This document shows, in pieces, positions 5,401-6,428 of a stretch of 6,428 nucleotides of DNA. The notes beneath the pieces are model-generated. The model was given only the letters and a program-made list of their open reading frames with translations, was not told the origin of the DNA and did not search any database. The DNA comes from Candidatus Sabulitectum sp. (GTDB taxonomy: Bacteria > Fermentibacterota > Fermentibacteria > Fermentibacterales > JCC-6). The stretch's first letter is position 1, and every line of letters begins with the position of its first letter. The position numbers were made by a program, and so were the translations under genes. The DNA is taken from NCBI GenBank assembly GCA_029940175.1, contig JAOZRM010000159.1, forward strand, positions 886 to 7,313, written 5' to 3'.

Positions 5401-6387
5401 ATGAGGCTGATAGTGGTTGCTTTCTCTGCTCTTATGGTACTCCTTTCTGGTTGTGGAAGCGATAGCGTGGCCGGACCTCCGGACGGCAACATTGATTACA
5501 GGCAGGAGATGAGAGATCTCGTAATCGAACTGGGAACTTATGCCCGGGGGATCAACAGCTCCTTTATCATAATTCCCCAGAACGGGCAGGAGCTGGTCAC
5601 AGACACAGGAGAGAGTGACGGAACTCCCAGTGAAGATTACCTCGGTGCCCTGGATGCAACCGGCAGAGAGAGCATGTTTTACGGGTATTACAATGATGAT
5701 GAGGCAACTCCTGCAGAGGATAGAGATCACTTGCTTGGGCTTTGCCTCCTCTGTGAGCAATATGGGGTAGAGGTACTTTCTACCGACTACTGCTTCACAC
5801 ACAGCAAAATGGATGATTCGTATTTAGTTAATGAACAGTATGAATTTGTTTCTTTTGCAGCAGATGAGAGAGAATTGAATTCCATTCCGAACTACCCGGC
5901 AAGCCCTTACAATGAGAATGACAGCAACATCACAGACATATCTCTGGCAGAAAATTTCCTCTACCTTATCAACAGTGAGAATTACTCTTCGAAACAGGAT
6001 TTCATAGATGATATTACCAGTACGAATTATGACGTCATAATCATGGATCTGTTTCACAACGAAGAGTCATTTACACAGGAGGAGATCCAGCAGTTGAGAA
6101 CCAAGCAGAACGGAGGCAGCAGGCTTGTTATCTGCTACATGAGTATCGGAGAAGCCGAAGACTACCGTTATTACTGGCAGAATGACTGGTCTGTTGGAAA
6201 CCCTGGTTGGCTTGAGTCAGAAAACCCTGATTGGGCCGGTAACTACAAAGTCAGATACTGGGATTCAGATTGGAAGTTTATCATCTTCGGGAATGATGAG
6301 TCTTATCTTAAGAGGATCATTGATGCTGGTTTCAACGGGGTGTATCTTGATATAGTGGATGGCTTTGAATACTTTGAAGAGCAGTAG
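5401..6387 (+). CDS. Lipoprotein, MJ1477/TM1410 (GH114-like) glycosidase family, circularly permuted
   Basis: This 328-residue protein begins with a lipoprotein signal: MR, a hydrophobic core, and the lipobox LLSGC with Cys18 as lipidation site, so it is anchored on the outer surface of a membrane. The remainder matches the TM1410 family of (beta/alpha)8-barrel hydrolases, which act or are predicted to act on alpha-1,4-galactosamine-type polysaccharides. YMSIGEAEDYRYYW (246-259), ENPDWAGNYKVRYWD (274-288) and GFNGVYLDIVDGFEYF (310-325) are the family hallmarks, with Glu251 and Asp317 as likely active-site acids and DVIIMDL (211-217) as an early strand. The segment IIPQNGQEL (57-65), ESMFYGY (90-96) and VEVLSTDY (123-130) normally follows the YLD motif but here comes first. 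The protein ends right after FEYFEEQ, so the family's halves are swapped. It starts 52 nt after the HD-GYP remnant and may be co-transcribed. Activity is inferred from family only. Confidence 0.85.
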   Translation: MRLIVVAFSALMVLLSGCGSDSVAGPPDGNIDYRQEMRDLVIELGTYARGINSSFIIIPQNGQELVTDTGESDGTPSEDYLGALDATGRESMFYGYYNDDEATPAEDRDHLLGLCLLCEQYGVEVLSTDYCFTHSKMDDSYLVNEQYEFVSFAADERELNSIPNYPASPYNENDSNITDISLAENFLYLINSENYSSKQDFIDDITSTNYDVIIMDLFHNEESFTQEEIQQLRTKQNGGSRLVICYMSIGEAEDYRYYWQNDWSVGNPGWLESENPDWAGNYKVRYWDSDWKFIIFGNDESYLKRIIDAGFNGVYLDIVDGFEYFEEQ

Positions 6388-6428
6388 CAGGTTACAGGAA
6401 ATTTACTCTGTTCTTTCCATTTCGTTTA
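6388..6428. other. Short downstream tail
   Basis: The 41 nt after the glycosidase stop show no terminator hairpin and no start of another gene. A pyrimidine-rich end (TTCTTTCCATTTCG) runs into the window edge. Confidence 0.4.

Noticed and set aside
5323..5802. Minus-strand 159-codon frame opposite the lipoprotein gene
   Set aside because: No motif or ribosome binding site; it is antisense to a well-supported lipobox and hydrolase sequence.

Overview
This 6.4-kb stretch is a dense bacterial chromosome segment. Base composition is moderate, nearly every gene has a GGAGG-type ribosome binding site, start codons overlap upstream stop codons, and one product is a classic lipoprotein. Lipoprotein and secretory signals plus GAF/HD-GYP and TM1410-type glycosidase genes suggest a free-living bacterium, possibly Gram-negative and anaerobic. 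The lineage cannot be fixed from the sequence; an FCB-type or other deep candidate phylum is only a guess. No tRNA, rRNA, insertion sequence, CRISPR array or phage gene was seen, and no gene-free stretch exceeds 300 bases.

Left part (1-1605, minus strand): an N-acetyltransferase (GNAT) gene is followed by a two-gene unit. That unit encodes a small two-helix membrane protein with a zinc ribbon and a secreted protein that runs off the left edge; the two genes overlap by 7 nt. The 5' leader of the unit (977-1049) can fold into nested stems whose closing 9-bp helix covers part of the Shine-Dalgarno sequence. A divergent intergenic region (1606-1740) separates this side from the plus-strand genes.

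Middle (1741-4125, plus strand): three overlapping genes, a class I SAM methyltransferase, a GT4 glycosyltransferase with a GTG start, and a small FMN nitroreductase, form one translationally coupled operon. The first two probably build or modify a cell-surface glycan or glycolipid.

Right part (4195-6387, plus strand): a GAF-HD-GYP cyclic-di-GMP phosphodiesterase gene is broken. A deletion inferred at 16 nt removed the residues of the HD-GYP signature just before its proline and shifted the frame; the rest of the domain continues in another frame to 5348. The next gene encodes a lipoprotein of the MJ1477/TM1410 (GH114-like) glycosidase family whose two halves are in the reverse of the usual order, i.e. 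a circular permutation of the barrel. A broken c-di-GMP phosphodiesterase beside a surface polysaccharide hydrolase suggests a former link between second-messenger turnover and matrix remodelling. The permuted hydrolase, the lost GYP motif and the structured leader most deserve follow-up.
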